Positions 44,831-55,743 of a DNA stretch of 64,000 nt are shown piece by piece; the stretch's first letter is position 1; each line of letters begins with the position of its first letter. A program made the translations under genes and the position numbers. Below the pieces are notes generated by a model. It saw only the letters and a program-made list of their open reading frames with translations, ran no database searches and was not told the DNA's origin. This DNA is from Bosea sp. OAE506 (GTDB lineage Bacteria; Pseudomonadota; Alphaproteobacteria; Rhizobiales; Beijerinckiaceae): NCBI RefSeq assembly GCF_040546595.1, contig NZ_JBEPOB010000001.1, positions 2,605,001-2,669,000 of the forward strand, read 5' to 3'.

Positions 44831-45925
44831 GTGCGCGTGACTGAGGATTTTCTGACCGGCGGCGGCGCCATGGGCGACGCCATCCGTAGCCACGACTGGG
44901 CAGCGACGCCGCTGGGGCCACTGGCCGACTGGCCGGCCGCACTGAAGGTCACCGTCGGCATGATGGTGAATTCGCGCTTCCCCAAATGCCTGTTCTGGGG
45001 CCCGGAACTGATCAGCCTCTACAACGACGCCTACCGGCCGATGCTCGGCACCAAGCCGGAACCGCTGGGGCGTCCGTTTCGCGTGGTCTGGCCCGAGGTC
45101 TGGGGCGAGCTGGGTCCCGTCGCGGAAAAGGCGCTGGCCGGCGAGGCTAGCTTCTTCGAGGACATGCCGCTGGTGCTGGAGCGCTTCGGCCGGCCGGAGC
45201 AGACCTGGTTCACCTTCTGCTACAGCCCTGTCCGCGACGAGGGCGGGGCGGTGGTCGGCATCATCGACACCGTCATCGAGACGACCGGGAAGGTGAAGGC
45301 GGAGCGCGATGCACGGCTCCTCAACGCCGAGCTGGCGCACCGCATGAAGAACGTGATGGCCATGGTCTCCGCCGTCGCCAGCCAGACCTTCCGCTCCTCG
45401 CAGTCTCTACAGCAGGCGCAGGCGACCTTCGGCGAGCGGATCGCCACGCTCGGCCAAGCGCATGAGATCCTGACCCAGTCGAGCTGGAGCGGGGCGCCGA
45501 TCGGCGAGGTCATCCGCAGTACGCTTGCCCCGCATGGGGTCGCCGAGGGCCGGCTGGAGGTTTCCGGCCCCGCGATCGAACTCGCCGCCGACCACGCCCT
45601 GACCCTGGCGCTGGCGATCAACGAGCTGATCACGAACGCGATCAAATACGGCGCGCTCTCGGTGGAAGGCGGCCGCGTCAGGCTGACCTGGCAGGCCGGT
45701 CTTGGCGGTAGCGACGAGCCCTTCCGGCTCGACTGGGTCGAGAGCGGAGGACCGCCGGTGACGGCTCCGAGCCGCGCCGGCTTCGGCTCGCGGCTGATCG
45801 AACGCGTCGCGGCGCAGAAGTTCGGCGGGGAGGCGAAGCTTGACTACGCACCCGATGGCTTCCGCTACCGCCTGACGACGACGATGGACAAGCTCCTGCC
45901 GCGTGAGGAGGCGACGTCAACGTGA
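44831..45925 (+). CDS. HWE-family sensor histidine kinase with PAS domain
   Basis: This 364-residue cytoplasmic kinase has an N-terminal PAS-like domain (NSRFPKCLFWGPELISLYND, YRPMLGTKPEPLGRPFRVVW) and an HWE kinase core: the phospho-acceptor box LNAELAHRMKNVMAMVSAVA, the N box LALAINELITNAIKYGALS, the W-x-E (FRLDWVESGG) and the G box GFGSRLIERV. There is no membrane helix. A GTG at 44831 (or 44837) is the likely start. No response regulator is adjacent, as is common for HWE kinases in Hyphomicrobiales. Confidence 0.9.
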   Translation: MRVTEDFLTGGGAMGDAIRSHDWAATPLGPLADWPAALKVTVGMMVNSRFPKCLFWGPELISLYNDAYRPMLGTKPEPLGRPFRVVWPEVWGELGPVAEKALAGEASFFEDMPLVLERFGRPEQTWFTFCYSPVRDEGGAVVGIIDTVIETTGKVKAERDARLLNAELAHRMKNVMAMVSAVASQTFRSSQSLQQAQATFGERIATLGQAHEILTQSSWSGAPIGEVIRSTLAPHGVAEGRLEVSGPAIELAADHALTLALAINELITNAIKYGALSVEGGRVRLTWQAGLGGSDEPFRLDWVESGGPPVTAPSRAGFGSRLIERVAAQKFGGEAKLDYAPDGFRYRLTTTMDKLLPREEATST

Positions 45926-46009
45926 TCCAGCGCGGCGATAGGGACCGCCGCACTGGACTCGAAACGCTCCCGGCGCGACACTGCGTCTCCTGACGCAAGG
46001 AGAGGCGGC

Positions 46010-46417
46010 ATGGCCGACGACAGCGCGAGCAAAGCCCTGATCCGCGACGCCTATGCCGCGCGCCACCGCGGCGATCTCGACGCGCTGATGGGCTTCTTTC
46101 ACCCGCAATGCCGCTATCGGCTCGTCGGCGGCCCCGGCGTCGCCGAGACCTTCATGCAGCCCGACGGCCTCGATGCCGTGCGCGAGCAGATGGCCGGGCT
46201 GATCGCGACCTATGTCTTCAGCAATGTCGAGGAGCTGGGCCTTACCGTCGATGGTGAGCGGTCGATCCTGCACTGGCAGGCCGATGTCGTCTGCAAGCCG
46301 AGCGGCCGCAGCGGCCATTTCGAGATCGTCGACATCTTCACGATCGCGGACGGCAAGATCGCCAGCCTCACGCAGTTCACGGACACGGCCGGCGTCGCGA
46401 GGCTGAGCGCGGCCTGA
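46010..46417 (+). CDS. Nuclear transport factor 2-like (SnoaL) family protein
   Basis: The 135-residue protein has an NTF2-like pattern: IRDAYAARHRGDLDALMGFF, HPQCRYRLVG, LTVDGERSILHWQADVVCKP, GHFEIVDIFTIADGKIASLT, with QFTDT at the end. Such small proteins may be isomerase-like, lyase-like or binding domains, and the substrate is unknown. ATG at 46010 has AAGGAGAGGCGGC upstream. It stands between the HWE kinase and pdxY. Confidence 0.85.
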   Translation: MADDSASKALIRDAYAARHRGDLDALMGFFHPQCRYRLVGGPGVAETFMQPDGLDAVREQMAGLIATYVFSNVEELGLTVDGERSILHWQADVVCKPSGRSGHFEIVDIFTIADGKIASLTQFTDTAGVARLSAA

Positions 46418-46509
46418 GCTTTGGTGATGGCGGCCATGACGGCTTTCGATTTGCCGTCCGGCCGGGCGAACGGCTAGAGCTTCTGTCCCACGCTACCGCC
46501 GGGACGCCC

Positions 46510-47358
46510 ATGAACATCCTCTCGATCCAGTCGCATGTCGCCTATGGCCATGTCGGCAACGCCTCCGCCGTCTTCCCGATGCAGCGCCTGGGCGTCGAGG
46601 TCTGGCCGATTCATACGGTCCAGTTCTCGAACCATACCGGCTACGGCGCCTGGAAAGGCCGTGTCTTCGACGGCGGCATGATCGACGAGGTGATGGAGGG
46701 CATCGCAGAGCGCGGCGTGCTGCCGTCCTGCACCGGCGTGCTCTCGGGCTATATGGGCTCGGCCGATATCGGCCATGCCATTCTATCGGCGGTGGAGCGC
46801 GTGCGCGCCTCCAATCCCAAGGCGGTCTATTGCTGCGACCCCGTGATCGGCGATGTCGGGCGCGGCGTCTTCGTGCGCCCGGGCATCCCCGAGTTCATGC
46901 GCGAGCAGGCGGTGCCGGCGGCCGACATCGTCACGCCCAACCAGTTCGAGCTGGAACTGCTCACCGATATCGAGATCCGCACGATTGCCGATGCGCATCG
47001 CGCGGTCGAGGCGCTGCGCGATGCCGGTCCGAAGGTCGTGCTCGTCACCTCGCTCGTCACCGACGAGACGCCCGCCGACTCGATCGACCTGATGGCGGCC
47101 GACGCCAGGGGAGCCTTCCGCGTGCGCACGCCCAAGCTCGATGTCAGCGTCAACGGGGCGGGCGATGCGATCGCAGCTCTGTTCTTCGTGCATTATCTGC
47201 GCGAGGAGTCCGCCGCCGCCGCGTTGGCCAAGGCCGCAGCCTCGATCTATGGCCTGCTCAAGCGCACCAAGGAGGCGGGTTCCCGCGAGATACTGACGGT
47301 GGCGGCGCAGGACGAGTTCGTCACACCGACGCACCAGTTCGTGCCCGAGAAGCTGTAG
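46510..47358 (+). CDS. pdxY: Pyridoxal kinase PdxY
   Basis: PdxY phosphorylates pyridoxal to pyridoxal 5'-phosphate in the vitamin B6 salvage pathway. The 282-residue protein has [64 protein letters not shown], and [18 protein letters not shown] with the GAGD phosphate-transfer motif. Length is typical. A GTCAT-family repeat follows before the next gene. Confidence 0.94.
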   Translation: MNILSIQSHVAYGHVGNASAVFPMQRLGVEVWPIHTVQFSNHTGYGAWKGRVFDGGMIDEVMEGIAERGVLPSCTGVLSGYMGSADIGHAILSAVERVRASNPKAVYCCDPVIGDVGRGVFVRPGIPEFMREQAVPAADIVTPNQFELELLTDIEIRTIADAHRAVEALRDAGPKVVLVTSLVTDETPADSIDLMAADARGAFRVRTPKLDVSVNGAGDAIAALFFVHYLREESAAAALAKAAASIYGLLKRTKEAGSREILTVAAQDEFVTPTHQFVPEKL

Positions 47359-47388
47359 ACCATGCCGACCCTGCTCGGAACCTTGGCG

Positions 47389-47481
47389 TCATCCCGGGCT
47401 TGCCCCGGGATCCATCGGAGGGCTCCGGAACTCTGTGATGGATCCCGGAGTGGCGCGGCTTCGCCGCTGATCCGGGATGAC
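47389..47481. repeat. GTCAT-family cruciform repeat
   Basis: GTCATCCCGGG (47389-47399) pairs with CCGGGATGAC (47472-47481), with a shorter nested palindrome between. It lies between pdxY and the EEP gene. The GTCAT/ATGAC ends match the other copies. Confidence 0.65.
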
Positions 47482-47518
47482 GGTGTGGGTCCTCGCCCGA
47501 CCGTCAGAGTGTGACGCC

Positions 47519-48634
47519 ATGAAACTGCGCGTCGGCACCTTCAACGTCGAGAACCTGCTGACGCGCCAGCGCTTCGCCTCGGGCGAGCGCAGCGACACGG
47601 CGCCCGCCATGTCGCTGTTCCATTTCCCGCGCATCGACGAGCGCGATGCAGTGGAGCGTTCGCTGGCGGTGGCGCTGGAGGACGACAAGCGCCAGATGAC
47701 GGCGCTCGCTTTGGCGGAGGCGAAGGCCGATCTCTGGATGCTGCAGGAGGTCGACTCGCTGGCCAGCCTGCAGGCCTTCTTCGCCAATTACGTCCACCGC
47801 ATCGCGGACCATCGCTACGGCCATTTCACGCTGCTCGACGGCAATGACCGCCGCAACATCGATATCGGCTTCGCCGCCCGGCGCGATCTGCTGGCGCCGC
47901 AGCAGGTGAGCGTGCGCTCGCACAAGGATCTGAGTTTCGCGGCGGCCGGCATCCATGACCGCGATCTTGCCGCGCTCGGCATCGGACCCGACGGCAAGGT
48001 CTTCGCGCGCGACTGCCTGCAGGTGGAGCTCGATTTCGGCGACCGCAGCCTCGCCTTGTTCGGCTGCCACCTCAAATCGATGAACAATGGCCGCGACGAT
48101 GGCCGGCAGGCGACGCTGCCGGTGCGCCGGGCCGAGGCCCGGGCCGTGAAGGGCCTGATCAAGCAGCGCTTCGGCGAGGGCTGGCGCGAGGCGAACTGGA
48201 TCGTGCTCGGCGATCTCAACGCCTACCGCTTTGGGCTGGGGCCGCTGGCCGAGGTCGTCGACGAGGGGGAGAGCGGCATCGAGCCACTGCTCGACGGTTT
48301 CGCCATCGACCCGATGGAATCGATCCCGACACATGAGCGCTGGACGCATTTCCGGCGCTACTGGTCCGAGGCGCGCGAGCAACTCGTCGAGACGCATATG
48401 CCTCTCGACCATATCCTGCTCTCGCCGGCGCTGGCGGCAGCCAATCCGCATCCGGCCCTGCAGATGATCCGGCGCGGGCTGCCCTATCGTGTGCCGCTCG
48501 ATCCGCGCGAGCCCGACCGCTCGATGGCGCGGCTGGCGACCTCGGCGGACCGCTATCCCCGCGTCGGCTGGGACAGGCCCAAGGCCTCCGACCACTGCCC
48601 GCTCACCATCGACCTGACCATTCCAAAGGACTGA
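47519..48634 (+). CDS. Endonuclease/exonuclease/phosphatase family protein
   Basis: The 371-residue protein has the EEP fold: RVGTFNVENLLTRQRFASGE, a conserved Asp/Glu in DLWMLQEVD, then GDLNAYRFG and SDHCPLTIDL at the C-terminus (the SDH motif). Family members cleave phosphodiester or phosphate bonds in nucleic acids, lipids or inositol compounds; the substrate here is unknown. ATG at 47519 follows a repeat. No signal peptide is seen. Confidence 0.88.
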   Translation: MKLRVGTFNVENLLTRQRFASGERSDTAPAMSLFHFPRIDERDAVERSLAVALEDDKRQMTALALAEAKADLWMLQEVDSLASLQAFFANYVHRIADHRYGHFTLLDGNDRRNIDIGFAARRDLLAPQQVSVRSHKDLSFAAAGIHDRDLAALGIGPDGKVFARDCLQVELDFGDRSLALFGCHLKSMNNGRDDGRQATLPVRRAEARAVKGLIKQRFGEGWREANWIVLGDLNAYRFGLGPLAEVVDEGESGIEPLLDGFAIDPMESIPTHERWTHFRRYWSEAREQLVETHMPLDHILLSPALAAANPHPALQMIRRGLPYRVPLDPREPDRSMARLATSADRYPRVGWDRPKASDHCPLTIDLTIPKD

Positions 48635-48639
48635 CCGTC

Positions 48640-49542
48640 ATGGCCCGCCGTTTCGTCACGCTCGACGTCTTCACCGACACGCCCCATGCCGGCAACCCGC
48701 TGGCGGTGGTGCTGGATTCGGACGGGCTCGATACGGCGGCGATGCAGGCGATCGCGCGCGAGTTCAACCTGTCCGAGACGGTGTTCGTGCAGCCGCCGGC
48801 CGGGCCTGCGCACCGCGCGGCGCTGCGCATCTTCACGCCCGGTCGCGAACTGCCCTTCGCCGGGCATCCGACCGTCGGCACCGCCGTGTTGCTGGCGCTG
48901 CGCGACCGGGCCGAGGGGCGCGGCGCCGACATTCTGGTGCTGGAAGAGCAGATCGGCCGCGTGCCCTGCGCGGTCGCCGTCAGCGGCGAGCGCTTGGGGC
49001 AGGCGACCTTCACGTTGCCGCGCCTGCCGCAGGAGGGCGAGCCCGCGCCCGCCGCCGCCGATATCGCCGCTGTCCTCGGGCTGGAACCGGGCCGGATTGG
49101 CCTGCCCGGCCACCGCCCGGCCGTCTTCTCGGCCGGCGTGCCCTTCACCATGGTGCCGGTGGCCGACCTCGCCGCGATCGGGGCGATCGCGCTCGATCTC
49201 GGTCGCTGGAACGCCGTGATGACGCCGGCCGCCCACCCCAACGCCTTCGTCTATTGCCGAGAGACGGTGGCGACGGGACATCATTACCACGCCCGGATGT
49301 TCTGGCCGGGGGCGGGCATCGTCGAGGATCCGGCGACGGGCGGCGCGACGGCGGCTTTCGCCGGCGCGATCATGGCCTTCGACAAGCCCGGCGATGGCGA
49401 GCACCGCTTCGTCATCGAGCAGGGTTACGAGATGGGGCGGCCCTCGCAGATCACGCTGGAACTGACGGTGGCGCAGGGCGCGCTGGTCTCGGCGCGGATC
49501 GGCGGTTCGGCCGTCGTCATCAGCGAGGGCGTGCTGCTGTGA
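48640..49542 (+). CDS. PhzF family isomerase-like protein
   Basis: The 300-residue protein has the PhzF/diaminopimelate-epimerase fold: FVTLDVFTDTPHAGNPLAVV, FNLSETVFVQPP, TPGRELPFAGHPTVGTAVLL, and the second-half MFWPGAGIVEDPATGGATAAF, with conserved Glu in EDPATG. Family members catalyse isomerisations in secondary metabolism and elsewhere; the substrate is unknown. ATG at 48640 is five bases after the EEP stop, and the NUDIX gene start overlaps its end, so they look like one operon. Confidence 0.93.
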   Translation: MARRFVTLDVFTDTPHAGNPLAVVLDSDGLDTAAMQAIAREFNLSETVFVQPPAGPAHRAALRIFTPGRELPFAGHPTVGTAVLLALRDRAEGRGADILVLEEQIGRVPCAVAVSGERLGQATFTLPRLPQEGEPAPAAADIAAVLGLEPGRIGLPGHRPAVFSAGVPFTMVPVADLAAIGAIALDLGRWNAVMTPAAHPNAFVYCRETVATGHHYHARMFWPGAGIVEDPATGGATAAFAGAIMAFDKPGDGEHRFVIEQGYEMGRPSQITLELTVAQGALVSARIGGSAVVISEGVLL

Positions 49543-50291
49543 CCGGCGCCGCCGGGGTGGAGACCAACGACATCGACCGTTTCGCGGACGGGGAGATCGC
49601 GCGGCTGAGCGGGGTCGACGCCCGGATCGAGCCCTATGACTGGGCCTTCGCCCGCGAGAACGCGGCGAGGATCGCGGCGCACTGGGCCGAGATCAGTGCC
49701 GGCAAGCCCGCTATGTTCAACGGGCGCATCCTGCTGCAGCACCGCGCGGCGATCACCGGTGGCGTGTTCGAGGCCCGCTATTTCGAGACCGACTATGCCG
49801 CCTTCATGGCGTGGCGCGACGCCGGCCATCCAGGCCCGGCGCTTCGCAACGGCTTTGCCATGGGCGCGCTGCGGGCAGCGGATGGCGCCTTCCTGTGCGG
49901 GCGCATGGGCGGCCACACGGCCAATGCCGGTATGGTTTACTTCGCCGCCGGCACGCCCGACCGCAGCGATGTCCGCGCCGACGGCACGGTCGATCTCGCC
50001 GGCAGCGTGCTGCGCGAGCTTGCCGAGGAGACCGGGCTGGCCGAGACCGAAGTGCGGGTCGGGGAGGGCTGGGATGCCGTGTTCTCACCCGGCCGCGTCG
50101 CCTTCATGCGGCCGCTGACGATCGACCTGCCGGCCGAGGAAGCGCGAGCGCTGATGCTGTCGCGCATGGCCGACCTCGAGGAGCAGGAACTCGACGACAT
50201 CGTGATCCTGCGCAGCGCCGCCGATTGCGACCGGCACCGCATGGCGCTCTTCATGAAGCCCTATCTCAGCCATATCTTCGCGCAGGATTGA
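49539..50291 (+). CDS. NUDIX hydrolase-like protein
   Basis: The 250-residue protein has a diverged NUDIX box (AGSVLRELAEETGLAETEVR, containing RELAEETGL) in its C-terminal half, after an N-terminal domain with IEPYDWAFARENAARIAAHW. Nudix enzymes hydrolyse nucleoside diphosphate derivatives or related phosphates. Translation starts at GTG overlapping the PhzF stop (GTGA). The gene is coupled to phzF and followed by the M3 peptidase at 50336. Confidence 0.82.
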   Translation: MTGAAGVETNDIDRFADGEIARLSGVDARIEPYDWAFARENAARIAAHWAEISAGKPAMFNGRILLQHRAAITGGVFEARYFETDYAAFMAWRDAGHPGPALRNGFAMGALRAADGAFLCGRMGGHTANAGMVYFAAGTPDRSDVRADGTVDLAGSVLRELAEETGLAETEVRVGEGWDAVFSPGRVAFMRPLTIDLPAEEARALMLSRMADLEEQELDDIVILRSAADCDRHRMALFMKPYLSHIFAQD

Positions 50292-50335
50292 TCGGCCTTT
50301 CGATCCCTCCGCCGCCGCCAGCCGAAAGCGATGCC

Positions 50336-52438
50336 ATGACCGCGCCCGTCTCCGTCTCGTCCGAAGCCTCTGTGCCCGAGGCGCTCCCGCTCCCGGCCGA
50401 CAACCCCTTCGCCGCACGCTGGGACACGCCCTTCGGCCTGCCGCCCTTCGCCGCGATCAGGCCCGAGCATGTCCAGCCGGCCTTCGAGGCTGCGCTCGCC
50501 AAGCACAAGGACGAGATGGCGGCGATCGTGGCCGATCCGGCGACGCCCGATTTCGCCAACACCATCGAGGCGCTGGAGCGTGCAGGGCGTGCGCTCTCGC
50601 GCGTCGGTGGCGTGTTCTACAATCTGACGGGCGCCGACACGAACGAGGCGCTTCAGGCGATCGAGCGCACGCTCTCGCCGCTGACCTCGCGGCACTGGTC
50701 GGCGATCATGATGGATCCCGTGCTGTTTGCCCGCGTCGATGCGGTCTTTGCCAAGCGTGAGACGCTGGGCCTCGATTCCGAACAGATGCGATTGCTGGAG
50801 CGGACTCATCGCGGCTTCATCCGCTCGGGCGTGCAGCTCGGCGCGGAGGACAAGGCGCGGCTGGCCGCGATCAACGAGCGGCTGGCGGGCCTGGGCACCC
50901 AGTTCAGCCAGAACGTGCTGAAGGACGAATCCTCCTATGCCCTGATGATCGAAGACGAGGCGGGGCTTGCCGGTCTGCCGCCTTTCCTGCTGGCTGCGAT
51001 GGCGCGGTCGGCGGCTGATCGCGGCCATCCCGGCCAACACGCGGTCACGCTGTCGCGCTCGGTGATCGAGCCCTTCCTGACCTTCTCGACGCGGCGTGAC
51101 CTGCGCGAGGAGGCCTTCGCCGCTTGGGGCAAGCGCGGCGAGAACGGCAATGACAGCGACAACCGCCTGATCGTGGCCGAAATGGTCAAGCTGCGTGCTG
51201 AGAAGGCCAAGCTCCTCGGCTATGCGACCTTCGCGCATTTCAAGCTCGACGACACCATGGCCAAGACGCCGGAGAATGTCCGCGAGCTGCTCGAACTGGT
51301 CTGGAAGCCGGCCAAGGCGCGCGCGGCCCAGGAGGCGGCCGATCTCGCCGCGCTGGCCCAGGCCGAGGGTGAAAACGGCCCGATCCGCCCCTCCGACTGG
51401 CGCCATTACGCCGAGAAGGTGCGCCAGAAGACCTATGCGCTCGATGAAGCGGTGCTGAAGCCTTATCTCCAGCTCGACCGGATCATCGCCGCTGCCTTCG
51501 ACGTCGCCGGCAAGCTGTTTGGCCTGTCCTTCGCGGCGCGAACCGATCTTGCGGGTTATCACCCCGATGTCCGGATCTGGGAAGTGACGGAGAGCGCGAC
51601 CGGCCGGCATATCGGCCTGTTCATCGGCGACTATTTCGCCCGCGCCTCGAAGCGCTCGGGCGCCTGGATGAGCGCGTTTCGCGGCCAGCGCCGGCTCGGC
51701 GGCGAGGTCCGCCCGATCATCGTCAATGTCTGCAACTTCGCCAAGCCGGCGGAGGGCAAGCCCGCACTGCTCTCGATCGACGATGCGCGCACGCTGTTCC
51801 ACGAATTCGGCCATGCGCTGCACGGGCTGCTTTCGGACGTCACCTACGGATCTTTGGCCGGCACTTCGGTGTCCCGTGATTTCGTCGAACTGCCCTCGCA
51901 GCTCTACGAGCACTGGTTCCTGACCAAGGAGGTGATGCAGACCTATTGCCTGCATGCGGACACGGCTGAGCCGATTCCCGAGGCGCTGATCGAGACGATC
52001 AAGCGCGCCCAGACCTTCAACCAGGGCTGTGCCACCGTCGAGTACACCTCATCCGCGCTGGTCGACCTCGCCTTCCATTCGCTGGAGGAGCCCGGCGAGA
52101 TCGACGCGCTGGCCTTCGAGAAGGCCGAGCTTTCGCGGCTCGGCATGCCCGAGGGCATGGTGATGCGCCACCGCACGCCGCATTTCACCCATGTCTTCTC
52201 GGGCGACGGCTATTCGGCGGGCTATTACAGCTATCTCTGGTCGGAGGTGATGGACGCCGACGCCTTCAACGCCTTCCTGGAGGCTGGCGACGTGTTTGCG
52301 CCGGAACTGGCCGGCAAGCTGAAGCGCTACATCTATTCCGCCGGTGACACGCGCGACGCGGCGGAGGCCTACCGGCTGTTCCGCGGCCGGCTGCCGACGC
52401 CGGATGCGCTGCTGCAGAAGCGCGGGCTGGCGGCGTAG
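50336..52438 (+). CDS. M3 family peptidase (Dcp/oligopeptidase A-like)
   Basis: This zinc metallopeptidase degrades oligopeptides. The 700-residue cytoplasmic protein has the HEFGH zinc motif in FHEFGHALHGLLSDVTY, with the downstream Glu in VSRDFVELPSQLYEHW, and FSGDGYSAGYYSYLWSEVMD. It resembles peptidyl-dipeptidase Dcp and oligopeptidase A in length and ends with YSAGDTRDAAEAYRLFRGRL. ATG at 50336 follows the NUDIX gene by 44 bases. A perfect 12-base palindrome follows the stop. Confidence 0.94.
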   Translation: MTAPVSVSSEASVPEALPLPADNPFAARWDTPFGLPPFAAIRPEHVQPAFEAALAKHKDEMAAIVADPATPDFANTIEALERAGRALSRVGGVFYNLTGADTNEALQAIERTLSPLTSRHWSAIMMDPVLFARVDAVFAKRETLGLDSEQMRLLERTHRGFIRSGVQLGAEDKARLAAINERLAGLGTQFSQNVLKDESSYALMIEDEAGLAGLPPFLLAAMARSAADRGHPGQHAVTLSRSVIEPFLTFSTRRDLREEAFAAWGKRGENGNDSDNRLIVAEMVKLRAEKAKLLGYATFAHFKLDDTMAKTPENVRELLELVWKPAKARAAQEAADLAALAQAEGENGPIRPSDWRHYAEKVRQKTYALDEAVLKPYLQLDRIIAAAFDVAGKLFGLSFAARTDLAGYHPDVRIWEVTESATGRHIGLFIGDYFARASKRSGAWMSAFRGQRRLGGEVRPIIVNVCNFAKPAEGKPALLSIDDARTLFHEFGHALHGLLSDVTYGSLAGTSVSRDFVELPSQLYEHWFLTKEVMQTYCLHADTAEPIPEALIETIKRAQTFNQGCATVEYTSSALVDLAFHSLEEPGEIDALAFEKAELSRLGMPEGMVMRHRTPHFTHVFSGDGYSAGYYSYLWSEVMDADAFNAFLEAGDVFAPELAGKLKRYIYSAGDTRDAAEAYRLFRGRLPTPDALLQKRGLAA

Positions 52439-52446
52439 TACTGCGC

Positions 52447-52475
52447 GTCATGCTCGGGTCAAGCCCGAGCATGAC
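52447..52475 (+). repeat. GTCAT-family perfect palindrome, possible terminator
   Basis: GTCATGCTCGGG and CCCGAGCATGAC form twelve perfect pairs around TCAAG, directly after the M3 peptidase stop. It is the cleanest copy of the element in the window and may also act as a terminator, although no T run follows. Confidence 0.7.
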
Positions 52476-52483
52476 GGTGCATC

Positions 52484-52825
52484 TCACCCCGGATAGCCGA
52501 ACCGCGCCTTCGTCGCCCGAATCTGGCTGATTGCGCCGCCCTCGTTGCCGGCGGCGCAGGTCGAGCGGGCCGTCGAAATCTCGGCCGAAACCCGCGTGTG
52601 AACGCCCTTGGTCGTGTGGCCGGTGGCGAGATCGTTGTCCATCACCGCCTGGAAACGCTCGACCTCGCCGGAGCAGCCCGTGCCCGTGGGCATGCGGAAG
52701 GTGTTGGGCGTGACGCCGGCCCCGGCCTGCTCGGGCGGCGGGGCCGGGGGCGTCGAGACCGTGGCGGTCTGGCAGGCGGCGAGGCCGAAGGCGAGGGCGA
52801 CGAGGGGCAGGGCAAAGGCGCGCAT
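52484..52825 (-). CDS. Small lipoprotein of unknown function (113 aa)
   Basis: ATG at 52823-52825 starts a lipoprotein signal: MRAFALPLVALAFGLAACQT, with lipobox LAAC and a lipidated Cys near residue 18. The mature part carries a proline-rich linker (STPPAPPPEQAGAGVTPNTF) and a segment with two Cys (GTGCSGEVERFQAVMDND and ARSTCAAGNEG), probably a disulphide, ending KARFGYPG. The family is not recognised. It is convergent with the M3 peptidase gene. Confidence 0.75.
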   Translation of the reverse strand: MRAFALPLVALAFGLAACQTATVSTPPAPPPEQAGAGVTPNTFRMPTGTGCSGEVERFQAVMDNDLATGHTTKGVHTRVSAEISTARSTCAAGNEGGAISQIRATKARFGYPG

Positions 52826-52914
52826 GGCGGGCTCCGGCATCAGATGGGCGCGAAGATGACCGATTCCCGCGGGCGGGCAAAGCGGTGGCTGTTCCGTCAT
52901 CCTTCGGTCCCCAC

Positions 52915-53032
52915 AGCCCTCATCCTGAGAGCTATCCGGAGGATCGCGTCTCGAAGGATGGTCCATGAGGCTCCTGAGACATCTGGAGCATCCTTCGAGA
53001 CGCCGCGTTCGCGGCTCCTCAGGATGAGGGCT
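52915..53032. repeat. Long imperfect cruciform repeat
   Basis: AGCCCTCATCCTGAG (52915-52929) and CTCAGGATGAGGGCT (53018-53032) are 15-base perfect inverted arms, with a second nested pair involving CGTCTCGAAGGATG near 52947 and CATCCTTCGAGACG near 52989. The whole 118-base element fills the 229-base gap between the lipoprotein and DUF1275 genes. It differs in sequence from the GTCAT elements and looks like another Hyphomicrobiales palindromic family. Confidence 0.65.
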
Positions 53033-53054
53033 GAGCTAAGGCCCTGCGGCGTAC

Positions 53055-53705
53055 TCAGTCGTCCAGCGGCAGGAAGGGCAGGGCGACTGCGAAGATCGCA
53101 GCCGCCAGCGCGGCCAGCCAGACCGCGCCCTGGCCGACGAGGTAATGCGCGATGGCGCCGTTGATGCAGCCGGTCAGCAGGCCGATCCAGAGCAGGAAAT
53201 GACGGACCCAGGCGAGTTTCGGTCCGCCGAGCAGGGCGCCCGCCATACGCTGGCCCATCTTCACCAGCGTTCCTGTCATATAGGTCAGCGCGATGGTGAC
53301 CTCGCCGTCGCGCTGGAAGACGCCGTTCTCCGCGCCCATGGCGAAGGCCAGCATGGCGGCGCCTGCGAAGCTCAGCCCGATCTGGTCGAGGCTCGCGGCG
53401 ACGACAAGCGCCAGCGCCACCACCCAGAGCACGGCCGATTTGCGCCGCCGGCCGCCGAAATGGCCGGCCACCGAGCCGCAGACCACGCCGAGGACGAAGA
53501 GGACGAGGATCAGCGCGGCCGTGGCGATGCCACCGCCCTTCAGCCCGGCGAGCTCGATGCCCAGCCGCGTGGTGTTGCCGCTCATGAAGGAGACGAAGAA
53601 GCCGCCGAGGCTGATGAAGCCGATCGTGTCGATATAGCCGGCGAGCCCCGACAGGCAGAAGGCAAGGCCGATCGCCCAGCGGTTATAGGTCATCATCGCC
53701 CGCAT
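53055..53705 (-). CDS. DUF1275 (YoaK-type) membrane protein
   Basis: The 216-residue protein has about six membrane helices and DUF1275 signatures: LSGLAGYIDTIGFISLGGFF, VSFMSGNTTRLGIEL, and MGAENGVFQRDGEVTIALTYMTGTLVKMGQRM. The SFMSGNTT and TYMTGT elements form a repeated pattern. Function is unknown, although YoaK relatives are predicted transporters. The start has several Met near its beginning (MRAMMTYNRW); ATG at 53705 or 53696 are both possible. It is divergent from leuA. Confidence 0.92.
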   Translation of the reverse strand: MRAMMTYNRWAIGLAFCLSGLAGYIDTIGFISLGGFFVSFMSGNTTRLGIELAGLKGGGIATAALILVLFVLGVVCGSVAGHFGGRRRKSAVLWVVALALVVAASLDQIGLSFAGAAMLAFAMGAENGVFQRDGEVTIALTYMTGTLVKMGQRMAGALLGGPKLAWVRHFLLWIGLLTGCINGAIAHYLVGQGAVWLAALAAAIFAVALPFLPLDD

Positions 53706-53801
53706 CCCCCGCCATGCCGACTCGCCGGCCCGCGCGCCCGGCGCCGATGATAGGGGCAGCGTCGCCGCGGTCCCAACCCTGCGGCTGCCTGCGACATATG
53801 C

Positions 53802-53830
53802 TTGCGCGCGGCTCCCGTTTTCGGCTACAT
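53802..53830 (+). promoter_or_regulatory. Predicted leuA leader promoter
   Basis: TTGCGC (53802-53807) and CTACAT (53825-53830) are separated by 17 bases. Transcription would begin near 53837, about 20 bases before the leader start and 250 before leuA, leaving a long leader RNA. Confidence 0.4.
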
Positions 53831-53856
53831 CGTTCCACGGTCTTCGAGGATTCCGC

Positions 53857-53973
53857 TTGTCCCAGACGTTCGTCCCCGCTTCGCCTTCCGGCCGCGCCGC
53901 TGCGCGGATCGCTGGCCTGCGCGCGCGTCCCGTCTCCAGCCTCGGTCTGCTTCTTCTCCTTAGCCGCCCCTGA
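53857..53973 (+). CDS. Candidate leuA leader peptide with Leu-rich end
   Basis: A TTG at 53857 with CGAGGA six bases upstream opens a 38-residue frame, LSQTFVPASPSGRAAARIAG by codons (initiator read as Met), ending VSSLGLLLLLSRP and TGA at 53971. Six of the last ten residues are Leu, encoded CTC-GGT-CTG-CTT-CTT-CTC-CTT, with CTT rare in this GC-rich sequence. Such leucine runs just before a stop are the hallmark of leucine-operon leaders. leuA follows 113 bases later. The TTG start is the weak point. Confidence 0.6.
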   Translation: MSQTFVPASPSGRAAARIAGLRARPVSSLGLLLLLSRP

Positions 53974-54073
53974 GGGCCGGCCGGGCATGCATGCCTGGGC
54001 GCTCAGGGGAGTGACGAGAACGACCTTCCCGATCTGAGGCGCCTGCATCCGACGAGAGCGGCGCCAGCTCTTT
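53967..54073 (+). promoter_or_regulatory. leuA leader RNA stems, probable attenuator
   Basis: CCCCTGAG (53967-53974, covering the leader stop) pairs perfectly with CTCAGGGG (54002-54009). A further hairpin AGAGC/GCTCT (54055-54059, 54067-54071) with TTTC lies just before leuA and overlaps its likely ribosome site. There is no classical long T run, so control could be by translation or Rho rather than by an intrinsic terminator. Confidence 0.45.
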
Positions 54074-54086
54074 CAGGACCACGACC

Positions 54087-55670
<1,584 letters not shown>

Positions 55671-55743
55671 GGCCGCGCTGCCTCCGCTGCACGGGCTCGT
55701 GGCGCTGACGATACGTTAACCATAGTTGCCTATCGTCAGGGGC

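Noticed and set aside
53714..54037. 107-codon frame upstream of leuA
   Set aside because: It overlaps the leucine-run frame in another phase, has a Cys/Arg-rich random composition and no ribosome site. The leader interpretation explains the same sequence better.
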